A stretch of DNA of 15,963 bases, taken from positions 1 to 15,963 of the forward strand of contig RBNI01003385.1 in assembly GCA_003990745.1 (NCBI GenBank), in the 5' to 3' direction. The stretch is from Jimgerdemannia flammicorona. Taxonomy: Eukaryota; Mucoromycota; Endogonomycetes; Endogonales; Endogonaceae. The first letter of the stretch is position 1; every line of letters begins with the position of its first letter. The notes beneath the pieces are model-generated. The model did no database searches. It was not told the DNA's origin and was given only the letters and a program-made list of their open reading frames with translations. Position numbers and translations under genes: made by a program. Of this stretch, positions 1 to 8,289 are shown in pieces.

Positions 1-299
1 CCCCCCCCTCAGCCAGCTCTCCAGTCTGGCTCCCTGCTGTCCCCCCTTCACCTTCTCTGCAAAGCTTGCCCTGCCAGACCCTTGACCTCCAGCTCCGCCC
101 CCTCCTCCACCACATCCTTCTGCCAGCAGACCCCTCATGCTTCCCCCCAAGTCAGGGCCTCTCTCCACTTGCTGCCATTCGAATGCTCCAGGGCCACCCT
201 GCCCAGTATGCACCTCAGGATGCTCATTGGTTGCCATGAAACTAGTAGCTTGTCTCTAGAAACTGCGTCAAAAGTGTTGCCAAAAGATTGTGTAACCTG
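1..299. other. GC-rich segment of unknown origin, not RIP-like
   Basis: This stretch is C-rich and keeps CpG sites (for example around 119, 180 and 266), in sharp contrast to the AT-rich, CpG-poor DNA that follows. A frame open from position 3 to the TGA at 237-239 runs off the left edge; it would be rich in Pro, Ser and Leu, but other frames are also partly open and I recognise no family. It adjoins the retroposon-like block X1 at about 300 but does not resemble the corresponding 3' part of the other copy (2015-2215). It could be a host exon, the unmutated end of a neighbouring element, or part of a chimeric retroposon. No function is assigned. Confidence 0.4.
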
Positions 300-985
300 A
301 ATATTACCAGAGAAAGGATGGTGGCCAAAACCCCAATATATATACAAGACCACATTTAAGCTAAATAGAAAAGTCCCTGCTATCCTAAAGAGAATGACAG
401 GTAAAGAAAAACTCTCATCAAAGTATATCATGGTAGATAGGGCCTAGTTCTCTCAGATGAGGTAAGTAGAGGACTTACATATAAGACAGGAGGAGATCCC
501 TAATACCTCACTACTCAAGCTTGCAGGTCTTGATCACATTGCTATGTCAGCTCTCAGTTCCAGTTAAGTGTAGCCAAGATGCCTGAAATGGGTAGCCTCA
601 GACTCCCTAACCCCCTCCAATAACTGGAGCCCAACCTACTGAATTACTAAAAGAAGCCGAGAGTAATACCTACCACCTAACTACTTTATACCAATTAAAA
701 GGCCCCACTGAAGCAGCACCCATCCCAGCTCTAATAACTGTCCCAAGCCTAACACTCTACTAGTTCACCATAATCACCCTTCTACCTATCTGTGATAGCC
801 ATCTCTCCTCCCATCCCAACAATATCTAAAAAACAGTTATCTATGCCAGAACTATACTTATTGAGAAGCTCACCAAAGCTAAAGGGCCCCACTATAGATA
901 CTGTAGACCTATAGGTAATCTACACTGAGTACTTGATACTCAAGGTCAGCTGACTCCCTATATAATCTATGATGCACTAAGATAA
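300..985 (-). mobile_element. Retroposon-like repeat X, copy 1 (5'-truncated, mutated)
   Basis: About 690 bp align collinearly with 2215-2905 in copy X2; for instance 'aagagaatgacag' and 'tcatcaaagta' occur in both and the order of blocks is the same. Differences are mostly C>T and G>A, with copy 1 the more AT-shifted. The orientation is taken from X2, whose poly(A) shows the transcript ran on the minus strand; on that basis copy 1 lacks about 290 bp of the 5' end of X2. The right boundary at about 985 falls inside the copia integrase, whose reading resumes at 986. The left boundary at about 300 joins unrelated GC-rich DNA, with no poly(T) visible, so the 3' end differs from X2. A minus-strand frame across 300-431 encodes the same hydrophobic stretch as X2. 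Coding status is unknown. Confidence 0.6.
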
Positions 986-1936
986 TACCTCTAAAGGCTT
1001 TATTGATATATTCCTTACTATTATCTAAGTATAGGGTCTATATCTTATATTCTATTTTATTCTCTATAATTGTCTTAAATTCTCAGAATTTTTTAAATAT
1101 CTCATTCTTTACTATAAGAAAGTATATATAGACTTTGTGAGTATAATTATTAAATAAAAGTAATAAAATACTTCTTTCCAGAGTGTGTTATTATTTAAAT
1201 AGAACTATAGATATCTATATATATTATGAGCTACTCACTTCATCTATTCCTAAAAAGGTCACTAAGAAGTCTTATTTGCTATATATCTATTGCAAAAGAA
1301 GTTTAGAGATAAATATTTAGTAATCTATATATAGATTTACTCCTTATCATCTATTCCAAGCTCATCTTACTGATGTATCCTAAGCATTTATACTATATAT
1401 ACTAGAGATTTTCTCTAGTTATAGCAGAATATATAGATAATACACTACTTAGTATGCTATCAATTATATATAAGTTCTTCTTTTTTAATATATATATTAG
1501 CTTCTTATTATTCTTTAGATTACTATTATACTATTTAGTTATATATTTATTTCTTTATCTTCTCAAGCCATCATCTGGCCTATTGAGAAGATATTTTTAT
1601 CTATATCTAGTATATATAGTATATTCACAAAGATGCCTGAGAGTTTGTTAATATTTCCATACAGATATATATCAATATTTCTCTTGTCTTGAGTATAAAT
1701 AACATTATTATTATCTAATTTAATAGACATGAGGTACTCAAACTTCTTATATATAAAGAACTACTTATAATATACTATTATATACTATATTATACTAGAA
1801 TATATAAGCCAGACTTCTTTATTATATGTATACATATATAAATACTCAGCATATAGCTTATATTAGCACTGTTACTTATATCAACATTTTTATTAGTATA
1901 AATATTTTCCAAATTTGCTCCCATAGCTCTCTCTAT
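986..1936 (-). pseudogene. Ty1/copia pol remnant: protease and integrase
   Basis: Minus-strand translation, read across stops and frameshifts, gives recognisable copia Pol pieces in the expected order. Around 1560-1760 is the end of the protease/pre-integrase region, with a 'NILYILDIDKNIFSIGQMM' stretch that matches the family motif NVLYVPxLxxNLxSVGQ. Around 1250-1400 is a degraded zinc-finger region ('LGYISKMSLE'). Around 990-1230 is the integrase core, with 'HSGKKYF' followed by 'KVYIYFLIVKNE' and 'TLYLDNSKEYI', the last corresponding to the LRTDNGGEY block that holds the second catalytic Asp. The frame is broken many times by TAG/TAA. It is the downstream half of the copia element whose gag lies at 12085-12828; element A1 separates the two halves. 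Retroposon X1 cuts it at about 985, and reverse transcriptase is not seen. Confidence 0.8.
1933..1936. repeat. Target-site duplication CTAT, left copy (element A1)
   Basis: CTAT directly precedes the 5' LTR start (TGAAACAG at 1937), and the same four bases directly follow the 3' LTR end at 11832-11835. The flanks on both sides are copia sequence on the minus strand, which supports this as the integration site of element A1. Four bases is short for proof, but both LTR ends were placed independently from the third LTR copy. Confidence 0.65.
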
Positions 1937-1971
1937 TGAAACAGTGATCTCAGAATGATGACATCAGTACA

Positions 1972-1984
1972 GAAGACAGCCTTT

Positions 1985-1988
<4 letters not shown>
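1972..1988. repeat. Target-site duplication of retroposon X2, left copy
   Basis: GAAGACAGCCTTTCCTT lies just before the T run and recurs as GAGGACAGCCTTTCCTT at 3195-3211, with one A/G difference. A long, imprecise 17-bp duplication next to a homopolymer is typical of LINE-type target-primed insertion. Confidence 0.8.

Positions 1989-2014
<26 letters not shown>
1987..2014 (-). repeat. Poly(A) tail of retroposon X2 (T run on + strand)
   Basis: An uninterrupted run of 28 T follows 'agcctttcc'. The first one or two T are ambiguous with the duplicated target. The intact homopolymer suggests this insertion is fairly recent compared with its surroundings. Confidence 0.85.
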
Positions 2015-2018
<4 letters not shown>

Positions 2019-3194
2019 GACTTATGTCCCACAGATTTTTATTAGAAGAGAACCTAGACTATATAGGCCAAAACCCTCCCCCACCACCTATCAAGCACTG
2101 CCCCCTCATTAACCTAGGCTAACTATTGTCCAGCAGTTCAATCATACCAGGTGCAGCAGGGCCAATGTTGGTCCATACCTCATTCTGCATACTATGCTCT
2201 CCCTACCACCAGGGGAAACCCAGCCATATGCCAATGACCAAAAGCACATGCCTGAGAACCCAATGTATGTACAAGGCCATGTCCAAGCTGAATAGAATAG
2301 CCCCTACCACCCCAAAGAGAATGACAGATAAAGAAAAACCCTCATCAAAGTACAACATGGTGGGTAGGGCCTGGTTCTCCCAGTCAAGGTAAGTAAAGGA
2401 CTTACATGTGAGGTGGGAGGAGACCCCCAATACCCCACTACTCAAGCCTGTGGGCCTCAATCACATTGCCATGTCAGCTCCTGGTTCCAGTTGAGTGCAG
2501 CCAAGATATCTGAAATGGATAGCCTTGGGCCCCCTGACCCCCCCTGATAACTGGGGCCCAACCCTGCTGACTGCCAAAAGAAGCCAAGAGTGACACCTAC
2601 TACCTAACTGTACCACACCAATCAAAAGGCCCCACTGAAGCAGTACCTGCTCCAGCCCCGATGACCACCCCCAGCCTAGCACCCTACTGGTTCACCATTA
2701 TTGCCCTTCCTCCTATCTGTGATGGCCATCTCCTCTCCCATCCCGACAACACCTGAAAAGCAGTCACCTACACCAGAACCACACTTGCTGGGAAGCTTGC
2801 CAAAGCCAGAGGGCCCTACCACAGGTACCGAGAACCTGCAGGTAACCTATACTGAGTACTTGATGCCCAAGGTCAGCCGACTCCCTATATAGTCCGAGAT
2901 ATACCAAGACAGCATCTTATTGGTGATAGCAAAAGGAAGAATGCACTGCACCAAAATGGATATACTCTAGACACAGCTGAAGGCACCAGAAACCATGAAA
3001 AAGTAGAGAAGACACCGATCTGACACTAATAAAGGGGCAACTCATCACCATTGCCTCTCTCCCACTATCTTGCAACAGGTACAGCAAACCAACCTGAGAT
3101 AGAGGGGGTAATAATTGTAGAAAGTGGACTCAGAAGGTTGTCTACCAAACCATTGTGACTGGTAAGGTAGCAGAGAAAGGGGCCTGCTCATCAT
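1989..3194 (-). mobile_element. Polyadenylated retroposon X, copy 2, inside an LTR
   Basis: About 1.2 kb interrupts the 5' LTR and is flanked by 17-bp duplications. A run of 28 T ends at 2014, so the inserted transcript is on the minus strand with a poly(A) tail. An AATAAA signal (complement of 2038-2043) lies 23 nt before the tail, which indicates a Pol II polyadenylated RNA. No reverse transcriptase or endonuclease is visible, so it probably moved in trans on a LINE machinery. The minus frame 2460-2203 (about 85 codons) includes a hydrophobic run ('LSVILFGVVGAILFSLDMAL') also encoded in X1, but I do not recognise it. It may be a processed pseudogene or a non-autonomous retroposon family; the second copy at 300-985 favours a family or a multi-copy source. 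Confidence 0.8.
2038..2043 (-). promoter_or_regulatory. Polyadenylation signal AATAAA of retroposon X2
   Basis: TTTATT on the + strand reads AATAAA on the minus strand, 23 nt upstream of the poly(A) tail. This is the expected spacing for a Pol II transcript and argues against a Pol III SINE. Confidence 0.65.
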
Positions 3195-3211
3195 GAGGAC
3201 AGCCTTTCCTT
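3195..3211. repeat. Target-site duplication of retroposon X2, right copy
   Basis: GAGGACAGCCTTTCCTT matches 1972-1988. After it the LTR continues with 'ataagccaccag', collinear with the other two LTR copies. Confidence 0.8.
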
Positions 3212-3390
3212 ATAAGCCACCAGATCAGAGTACAAGAAGATCATATGATATATGAGATGAGCAATAATGACCAACTGTGAGTCATTGTGATTACAGTTCA
3301 GATATCTTGAAGAATATCAAGGAACCACAGTAGTAGCAACCAATAAGACTCACTAATCCCAAAATAGCTCAAAGACTTACCATAAATAAA

Positions 3391-4209
3391 ATGCCTGCTA
3401 CTTACCAAACCTCAAGGTCAAGGAACTACCAAGATATCTCAGTTGAAGAAAGGATGTTCCAAGACATCAGAAGAGCTATGAGAACCCACTCAAGAAGGAC
3501 TCCTAGTGTCAACCTGGGTACTAGTGACCCTTATCATTATATCTTCTACTGCTGCAAAATGGAAACAAGATTCACCATTGCTACTGAATGCCTCCAAATG
3601 TGGCAGAAGTATGAAATAGGAAACCTCCTCTGCCAGGAGTTCCCACAGGCCAGCCCCCAAGAGTTACAAGATGTCATGGACATATGTAAAGCAAGGATAG
3701 CTAAGAAGATCTATCAGATCTTCAGGTATGTACCATAGTTGATCCCCAACTTGGAGTATATTAGAGTCTCAGATTTCAGAGACCTGTCAGTCTGCTGTAT
3801 TGATGTACTAGAAGCCAGGGTGGCTACAGAAGCCCAGTCTACTATCACCCTCAATAGTGATGAAGTAGAAGACTTCTGGCATCCCATTCTCCAGAACAAC
3901 CCAGATCAATTCCTGTAAGGATTGATCTCAGTATTCCAAGACCCAAGCATTCAGGTTAGACCTCCTCAAGACCCCACATTTGTTCCTTATTTTGTAGAAG
4001 AGAACCTTATAGACTGGAGAGTCCCAGATCTCCTTGTTCCTGCTGCCACTACCAAATGTGATGATATTATCAGCAATGATGTCATCTTGTACAACATATA
4101 TAAAGTATGCAAAATGTGTGACCTATATGACAATGACAAATTCATAGATCTCATCTCCTTCAGTAACAACAAGGATGAAGCCTCCATGGTCCTGAATATT
4201 TTACTCTAA
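3391..4209 (+). pseudogene. LTR-encoded (U3) open frame, 5' LTR copy
   Basis: From ATG 3391 to TAA 4207-4209 one frame runs about 273 codons, broken only by TAG at 3736 and TAA at 3916. The start is chosen because the ATG is also present in the A2 copy (15713). The N-terminal part is basic (Arg-rich, 'RRAMRTHSRRTPS'); the middle holds 'ECLQMWQKYEIGNLL' and 'DFWHPILQ'; the C-terminus is acidic and Ser/Asp-rich ('DLISFS'). All three LTR copies keep this frame, and length differences are multiples of three, for example six bases near 3677 relative to 10950. The TAG at 3736 reads TGG or TGC in the other copies, so it is a mutation. The TAA at 3916 is present in all three. I recognise no family. 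It lies upstream of the LTR TATA box, so a genomic RNA would carry it only at the 3' end. Confidence 0.72.
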
Positions 4210-4225
4210 GTCCTTTTTTATACTA

Positions 4226-4345
4226 AATTATGCCAGCACCAGTATTCTGATATAACACTGAATTATGCCAGCACTGACATTCTGATGTAATACTGAATTA
4301 TACTAGCACCAGCATTCTGATGTAACACTGAATTATTCCAGCACT
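4226..4345 (+). repeat. 35-bp tandem repeat in LTR
   Basis: Three full units (4226-4260, 4261-4295, 4296-4330) and a partial fourth share the pattern 'aattatgccagcaccag' followed by 'attctgatgtaacactg'. It lies between the end of the LTR frame and the TATA-like box, where U3 enhancers are commonly found. Corresponding, more diverged units occur in the A2 LTR at about 14752-14881; the array is deleted from the 3' LTR of A1. Confidence 0.85.
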
Positions 4346-4503
4346 ATTTTCCTATACTACTAAAATTATACCAGTATCTTGAACCTATACAACCATCAGT
4401 ACCAACCCTGAAACTTAGCAGTTTTTCCTGTCCTGGTATTTTATTTTAGTTATTGGAATTTATATTTAGCTTTATATCTTAGCAACCATTGAATTATATT
4501 TTA

Positions 4504-4511
4504 TATAAATA
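4504..4511 (+). promoter_or_regulatory. LTR TATA-like box
   Basis: TATAAATA is conserved in the 3' LTR (11596-11603) and in the A2 LTR in the same context, about 20-27 bp before an AATAAA. It plausibly sets the U3/R boundary just downstream, leaving a short R-U5 of about 200 bp. This is inferred from position only. Confidence 0.5.
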
Positions 4512-4530
4512 CTTCTCTTATTTCCTCTGA

Positions 4531-4536
4531 AATAAA
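4531..4536 (+). promoter_or_regulatory. LTR polyadenylation signal
   Basis: AATAAA in 'ctgaaataaagtcag' is identical in the 3' LTR at 11623-11628. In the 3' LTR copy it would direct cleavage of the genomic RNA. Confidence 0.45.
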
Positions 4537-4742
4537 GTCAGTTAAGTTCACTTATATATACTTTCTTGCAAGCAATCTAAGAGATAACAAGACAGTTAAA
4601 GATAAGAAGTTTGAGGACTATAAGACCTTGGAAAGGTACTCCAATAAGAACTTGCTTATAATAAACTTGAGTTAGTCTAAGAGATATATCTTGAAGAAGA
4701 TCTGACATATTTGAAGGACTCAGCGACCACTATGTGACAACT

Positions 4743-4760
4743 TGGTGCCCATTGGCTGGT
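4743..4760 (+). promoter_or_regulatory. Putative primer-binding site
   Basis: TGGTGCCCATTGGCTGGT begins three bases after the LTR end GTGACA. The TGG start, complementary to a tRNA 3' CCA, fits a tRNA-primed minus-strand start. I cannot name the tRNA without a tRNA set. Confidence 0.5.
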
Positions 4761-4768
4761 GATTCAAG

Positions 4769-5668
4769 ATGAATCCCTCACTTTCAAGCTGAAAAATAAA
4801 CAACCCTATAATAACTACTCTGACTATAAGAGTCATCCCTACAAGAATTCAAGATAAGATAGAAATGTGCCCCTCTATATTCTATGGATATATTACTGAA
4901 GAGTCAATTCTGACCTTCATTGAAGACTTTGAACAATTTGCTACTATATGAGCCCTTGGTGTAGATACACAATTGGCCCTTCTATCAGTCAGCCTCAGAG
5001 GACCTGCCAGAGACAAGTTCAATATAGCCACTATTGCTAATAATAGTGCAGCCAAACTTACCACCATGAAGGCCTTCCTCAGAACAATATACTATATTGA
5101 AGAGATCAAGCAAGCTCTCAAGGATCAACTCAATACTATCTACCAGAGACTTAGTGAAGATCCCAACTCATTCTATATCCAAATCTGCCACCAGATTGTC
5201 TTGGCTGACTATAATGATGCCCTCAAGGAACAAATAGCAGATTCAATCTTTCTTAAAGGAATTTACCTTGAAATTGCCCTAGCAATCTAGTCTACCCCAG
5301 CTGCACTGACCCTTGATCAGAAAGTGGTCTTTGTACAGAGATATTAGACTGCCAGATACTCTGCCAAACACTCAATGGAGAAAATAACTAGCATCAAGAT
5401 GGAGCCATTAAAGCCAACTAGTATCATACCTGCTATAGTTGTAAATAGACAACCAACCCCACCTACCCCCAAGGTAGTCAAAGCTGACCCAGTGGAGGAA
5501 CTTACTAAGCAGTTCGCCAAGATGACTGCACACCTTGGTGATATTGTTAGAGAAGTCTGAAGTGCCAACAGGAGACCAGTGTAGAGATTTGTAGCTACTA
5601 TAGAAGAATGCAATATCACATACTTCAGATGTGGAGAAGAAGGCCACTATGTAAAGAATTGTATGACT
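4769..5668 (+). pseudogene. gag: Gag (capsid and CCHC nucleocapsid)
   Basis: The N-terminal part shows a Ty3-type capsid pattern: 'FYGYITEESILTFIEDFEQF' near 4880, then 'LRGPARDKF' near 4990, corresponding to the family's F.G....FL..fe and l.G.A..w motifs. A Pro-rich linker follows (5411-5490). The zinc knuckle lies at about 5620-5662 as 'YFRCGEEGHYVKNC', fitting C-x2-C-x4-H-x4-C except that the first Cys is Tyr; TGC to TAC is the change RIP would make on the opposite strand. In-frame stops occur at several places, including 5288 and 5558. In an active element it would form the particle and bind genomic RNA. The Gag/protease boundary is not visible. Confidence 0.78.
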
Positions 5669-6235
5669 GAAACAAGATGCAAAGCTCAACCAAGCAATGC
5701 TAGCAGAACTAGAGAACAAACTAATGCAGTAGTCATTAAGGAGATTGGTGATACTGATGATGAAGAATACTATGAGGACCTTGAATTCTACCCTGCTACT
5801 GAAGGTATCAGAACCCAGTCCAAGCCCTATGACAAGAAGAGCAACAGCAAGCCAGTTGGAAGACCAAAGAAGACCCCAGCTGTCACTATTCAAAGCAAGA
5901 CTCAACCCAAGGAGATTGATCAAGATATGGAGTTAGATGAAGCTGCCCACCAAATCATTGAAGGCACTACTCCAGTCTCAGAAGAAAGTGAAAGCAAGAA
6001 GGAACAGAAGCTGTGCAAGACTAAAATCCATCAGTATGATATCTATAAGGACCTCAAAGAATAGAAGGTCAATGCTACTTTTGGACAGCTAGCTGAAGTC
6101 CCTGCCTTCAGACAGGAATTGAGAGTAGGACTTGCAACTACTGCCAAGAATCAAGAGTATAAGATTGTAGAAGCTTACAATGCACAGGAAGAATCTGAAA
6201 ACTCAGATAAAGAATCTGAAGACTAGTGCAAGACA

Positions 6236-6575
6236 TCAGCCTATACTCTATATCAGATCAAAGACTATATCTTTAATGCCATCATTGATATCAGTGCTGA
6301 AGAATACCTTATAAGCAAGAAGACAATTGACCACCTAGGCTAGGACATTGAAGAGTCCACCAAGATGGTCTATGTTACAGCAGATGGTATACAAGCTACC
6401 CCCCTTGGCAAAATCTGAGAAGTCCCCATTAAGATAGGAGGAGCTACTATCCCAGTAGATATGATCATTACAAGTACTACCAACTATGATATCCTTATTG
6501 GCAACTAATGACTTCACAAGGCCAAGGCCATCATTGACCTCAATGTCCAGAAGATGCAGATCCACTATAGAGGAA
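6236..6575 (+). pseudogene. Retropepsin-like aspartic protease domain
   Basis: The active-site region reads 'AIIDISAEEYLISKK' around 6278, where the family has a DTGA or DSGA motif. Here Asp 6287 is kept, but Thr and Gly are replaced by Ile and Ser (ACC>ATC, GGT>AGT), both single transitions, so the copy would be inactive. A 'NYDILIGN' block at about 6482-6505, followed by two stops and 'LH', corresponds to the family's ILG.D/NWL motif near the C-terminus. The domain lies between the Gag linker and the dUTPase in the same frame. Its role would be to cleave the polyprotein. Confidence 0.75.
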
Positions 6576-6955
6576 GAAAGGTATGAGTCTCTATCAATGT
6601 CTACAAAGGAGTCCTACCAGACATGGAGGAAAGAGATGAAGAGGACACCAAAGTCTTCATGTACTTGGTGAATAAGAATAAGAACAAGGCACCCAAGCTC
6701 ACAGATAAGCAGTGGTACAACAAGATTATTAATGGCTATATCTCTCAAGGAAGATGCCCCCATAGTACTAGAATATACTGCTCTGAACACCTGAATGACT
6801 GCTGGTCCTGTATCAGTGAAGTCAGGAAAATCTGCCAACAGAAACATAAGCAAAAAGCCACCAAAGCAAAAAGGAAAGCCAAAGAAGATGACTAGCTCCC
6901 AGAGCTTCAAGCTGACAGTGATGATGAGGAGGAATAAGAACCAGATGTTACTCTC
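6576..6955 (+). pseudogene. Charged linker between protease and dUTPase
   Basis: The polyprotein frame stays open from 6623 to the stop at 6893 and is very rich in Lys, Glu and Asp ('KHKQKATKAKRKAKEDD' near 6843), followed by an acidic stretch. I recognise no domain. Cys residues at about 6765-6835 do not form a clear zinc finger. It could be a spacer released by proteolysis or a nucleic-acid-binding tail. Confidence 0.5.
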
Positions 6956-7372
6956 AAGGTCAAGAAGTTTCACCCTGAAGCCAAGATCCCAGAATACAAG
7001 ACTGAAGGAGCTATAGGAATAGACCTTGCCAGAATTCAAGATACTACCCTCGAACCACAGACCACCACCCTACTTGGTACTGGAATTGGAGTTAAGCTGT
7101 CAGAGAACTATACCAGAATTATCAAGACCAGGAGCAGTCTAGCCAAAAGCAAAATTTCAGTTGAAGGAGGAGTAATTGACCCTGATTACACTGGCAAGAT
7201 CTTCCTCATAGTCAGGAATTACAACTCCACCACTCTATTTGAAGTCAAGAAGCATGACAGGATTGGTCAGATACTGATCCATGAAATCAATAAATCCAAG
7301 ATCACTGAAGCCATCGAACTCATCAAGACCAAGAGAGAAGAAAAAGGCTTTGGATCCACTAGAAGAGGAGCC
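6956..7372 (+). pseudogene. dut-like: dUTPase domain (trimeric type) within Pol
   Basis: All five motifs of trimeric dUTPases appear in order in the Pol frame. Lead-in 'FHPEAKIP' near 6968; motif I 'GAIGIDL' at 7007-7027 (family GA.GYDL); motif II 'RSSLA' at 7130-7144 (family RSGLA, with Gly to Ser by GGT>AGT); motif III 'GGVIDPDYTGKI' at 7166-7201, including the Asp and Tyr of the catalytic and uracil-binding block; motif IV 'HDRIGQILI' near 7250; motif V 'GFGST' at 7346-7360, the Gly-rich C-terminal arm. The enzyme hydrolyses dUTP to dUMP and pyrophosphate, lowering uracil incorporation during cDNA synthesis. The stretch shows no in-frame stop from 6938 to 7588, unusual in this copy. Assignment is from motifs, not from a search. 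Confidence 0.9.
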
Positions 7373-7588
7373 TATCCTGCCATCAAGATTACTGAACTTG
7401 AACACAAGAAAGATAAGGACCAGAACAAGTACATATATACTATTGAAGAAAACTTTCCCCTGGAAGAACAACTTCTCAAGATCCTGCACCAGAATGAAGA
7501 AATACTTGCTACAGACTTCAGAGATATCCACAATCAAGAACCCAAATACTATCATGAAGTTGATACTGATGATATCAAGCTCATCTAC

Positions 7589-8250
7589 TAGAAAGTCAGA
7601 CCCATACCACCTGTCTACAGAGAATGGCTGCAAGCAGAACTCAAGAAAATAGAAGTCAGAATCATCAAGCAAGCTATCAGTCTCTGGACTTCACTCATTG
7701 TCCTCACCCCAAGGAAAGGAAGTAAGCCTGGAGAGTTTATGCCAAGACTCTGTATTGACTACAGGAAGCTCAATGCCATCATTAAGAAGGATAGGCAGCT
7801 CTTGCCAAATATTCAAGAAATCCTTACTACCCTTGGAAGTGAAGCCAAATACTACACCATCTTGGATCTGTTCTCAGGCTTCCATCAGATTGGTCTCACT
7901 CAAGATACTAGTGAGAAATCAGCCTTCATCATACCTGATGCCACCTATATCTACCTGCAAATACCATTTGGAATGTGCAATACTCTAGCAAGTTTCCAGC
8001 AAATGATGAACAGAGTCTTCAGCAACGAGATTGGAAAATGGCTCTTTGTCTATGTTGATGATGTGATCATCTTCAGCAACACTGCATAGGAATATGTCAA
8101 TCATATACAGCTAGCCCTCAAGAAGCTCAAGAAGTATGGCCTTTACATTAAGCCCAAGAAATGCAAGTTTGCAGCTCAAGAAATCACCTATCTAGGACAC
8201 CTCATCAACCAGACTGGAATCCACACAGACCCCATGAAGTTTGAGGCTAT
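7589..8250 (+). pseudogene. Reverse transcriptase domain
   Basis: Ty3-type RT blocks appear in order: 'PIPPVYREW' near 7602, 'LCIDYRKLNAI' near 7748, 'ILDLFSGFHQIGL' near 7859 (first catalytic Asp), 'IPFGMCNTLASFQQMMN' near 7961, the YVDD active site at 8051-8062, and 'YLGHLI' near 8189. Stops in frame are few: TAG at 7589 and at 8087. The catalytic Asp pair of YVDD is intact. A frame open from 7739 to 8089 covers the core. This is the most conserved part of the element and the best anchor for placing it in a phylogeny. Confidence 0.93.
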
Positions 8251-8289
8251 TGCAGCCTACCTGAGACTCAGAATGACCACAGAAGTCTA

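Larger units (their letters stand above)
1937..4739 (+). repeat. 5' LTR of element A1, split by retroposon X2
   Basis: The LTR start 1937-1988 (TGAAACAG..., against TGTAACAG in the A2 LTR) continues after the insertion at 3212 and ends at 4739 (...GTGACA). The joined LTR is about 1580 bp, compared with 1542 bp for the A2 LTR and 1410 bp for the 3' LTR. It carries the U3 open frame (3391-4209), a 35-bp tandem repeat (4226-4345), a TATA-like box (4504-4511) and AATAAA (4531-4536). The first 52 bp could easily be missed because the 1.2-kb insertion separates them from the rest. Confidence 0.88.

Noticed and set aside
1454..1651. Plus-strand hydrophobic frame
   Set aside because: It is an AT-rich shadow; the minus strand here shows copia protease/integrase remnants in the expected order.
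2203..2460. Genuine membrane-protein gene
   Set aside because: The frame is short, lies in a retrocopied segment and matches no family I know; kept only as a note under retroposon X.
4226..4345. CRISPR-like array
   Set aside because: Units are contiguous tandem copies without unique spacers, inside a eukaryotic LTR.
5408..5923. Minus-strand 171-codon frame
   Set aside because: It lies opposite the Gag linker and zinc knuckle, which are recognisable on the + strand; Ser/Leu content is the usual antisense pattern.
6614..7039. Minus-strand 141-codon frame
   Set aside because: Antisense of the charged linker and dUTPase start; no motifs.
7235..7672. Minus-strand 145-codon frame
   Set aside because: Antisense of the dUTPase C-terminus and RT start; the plus frame is supported by family motifs.
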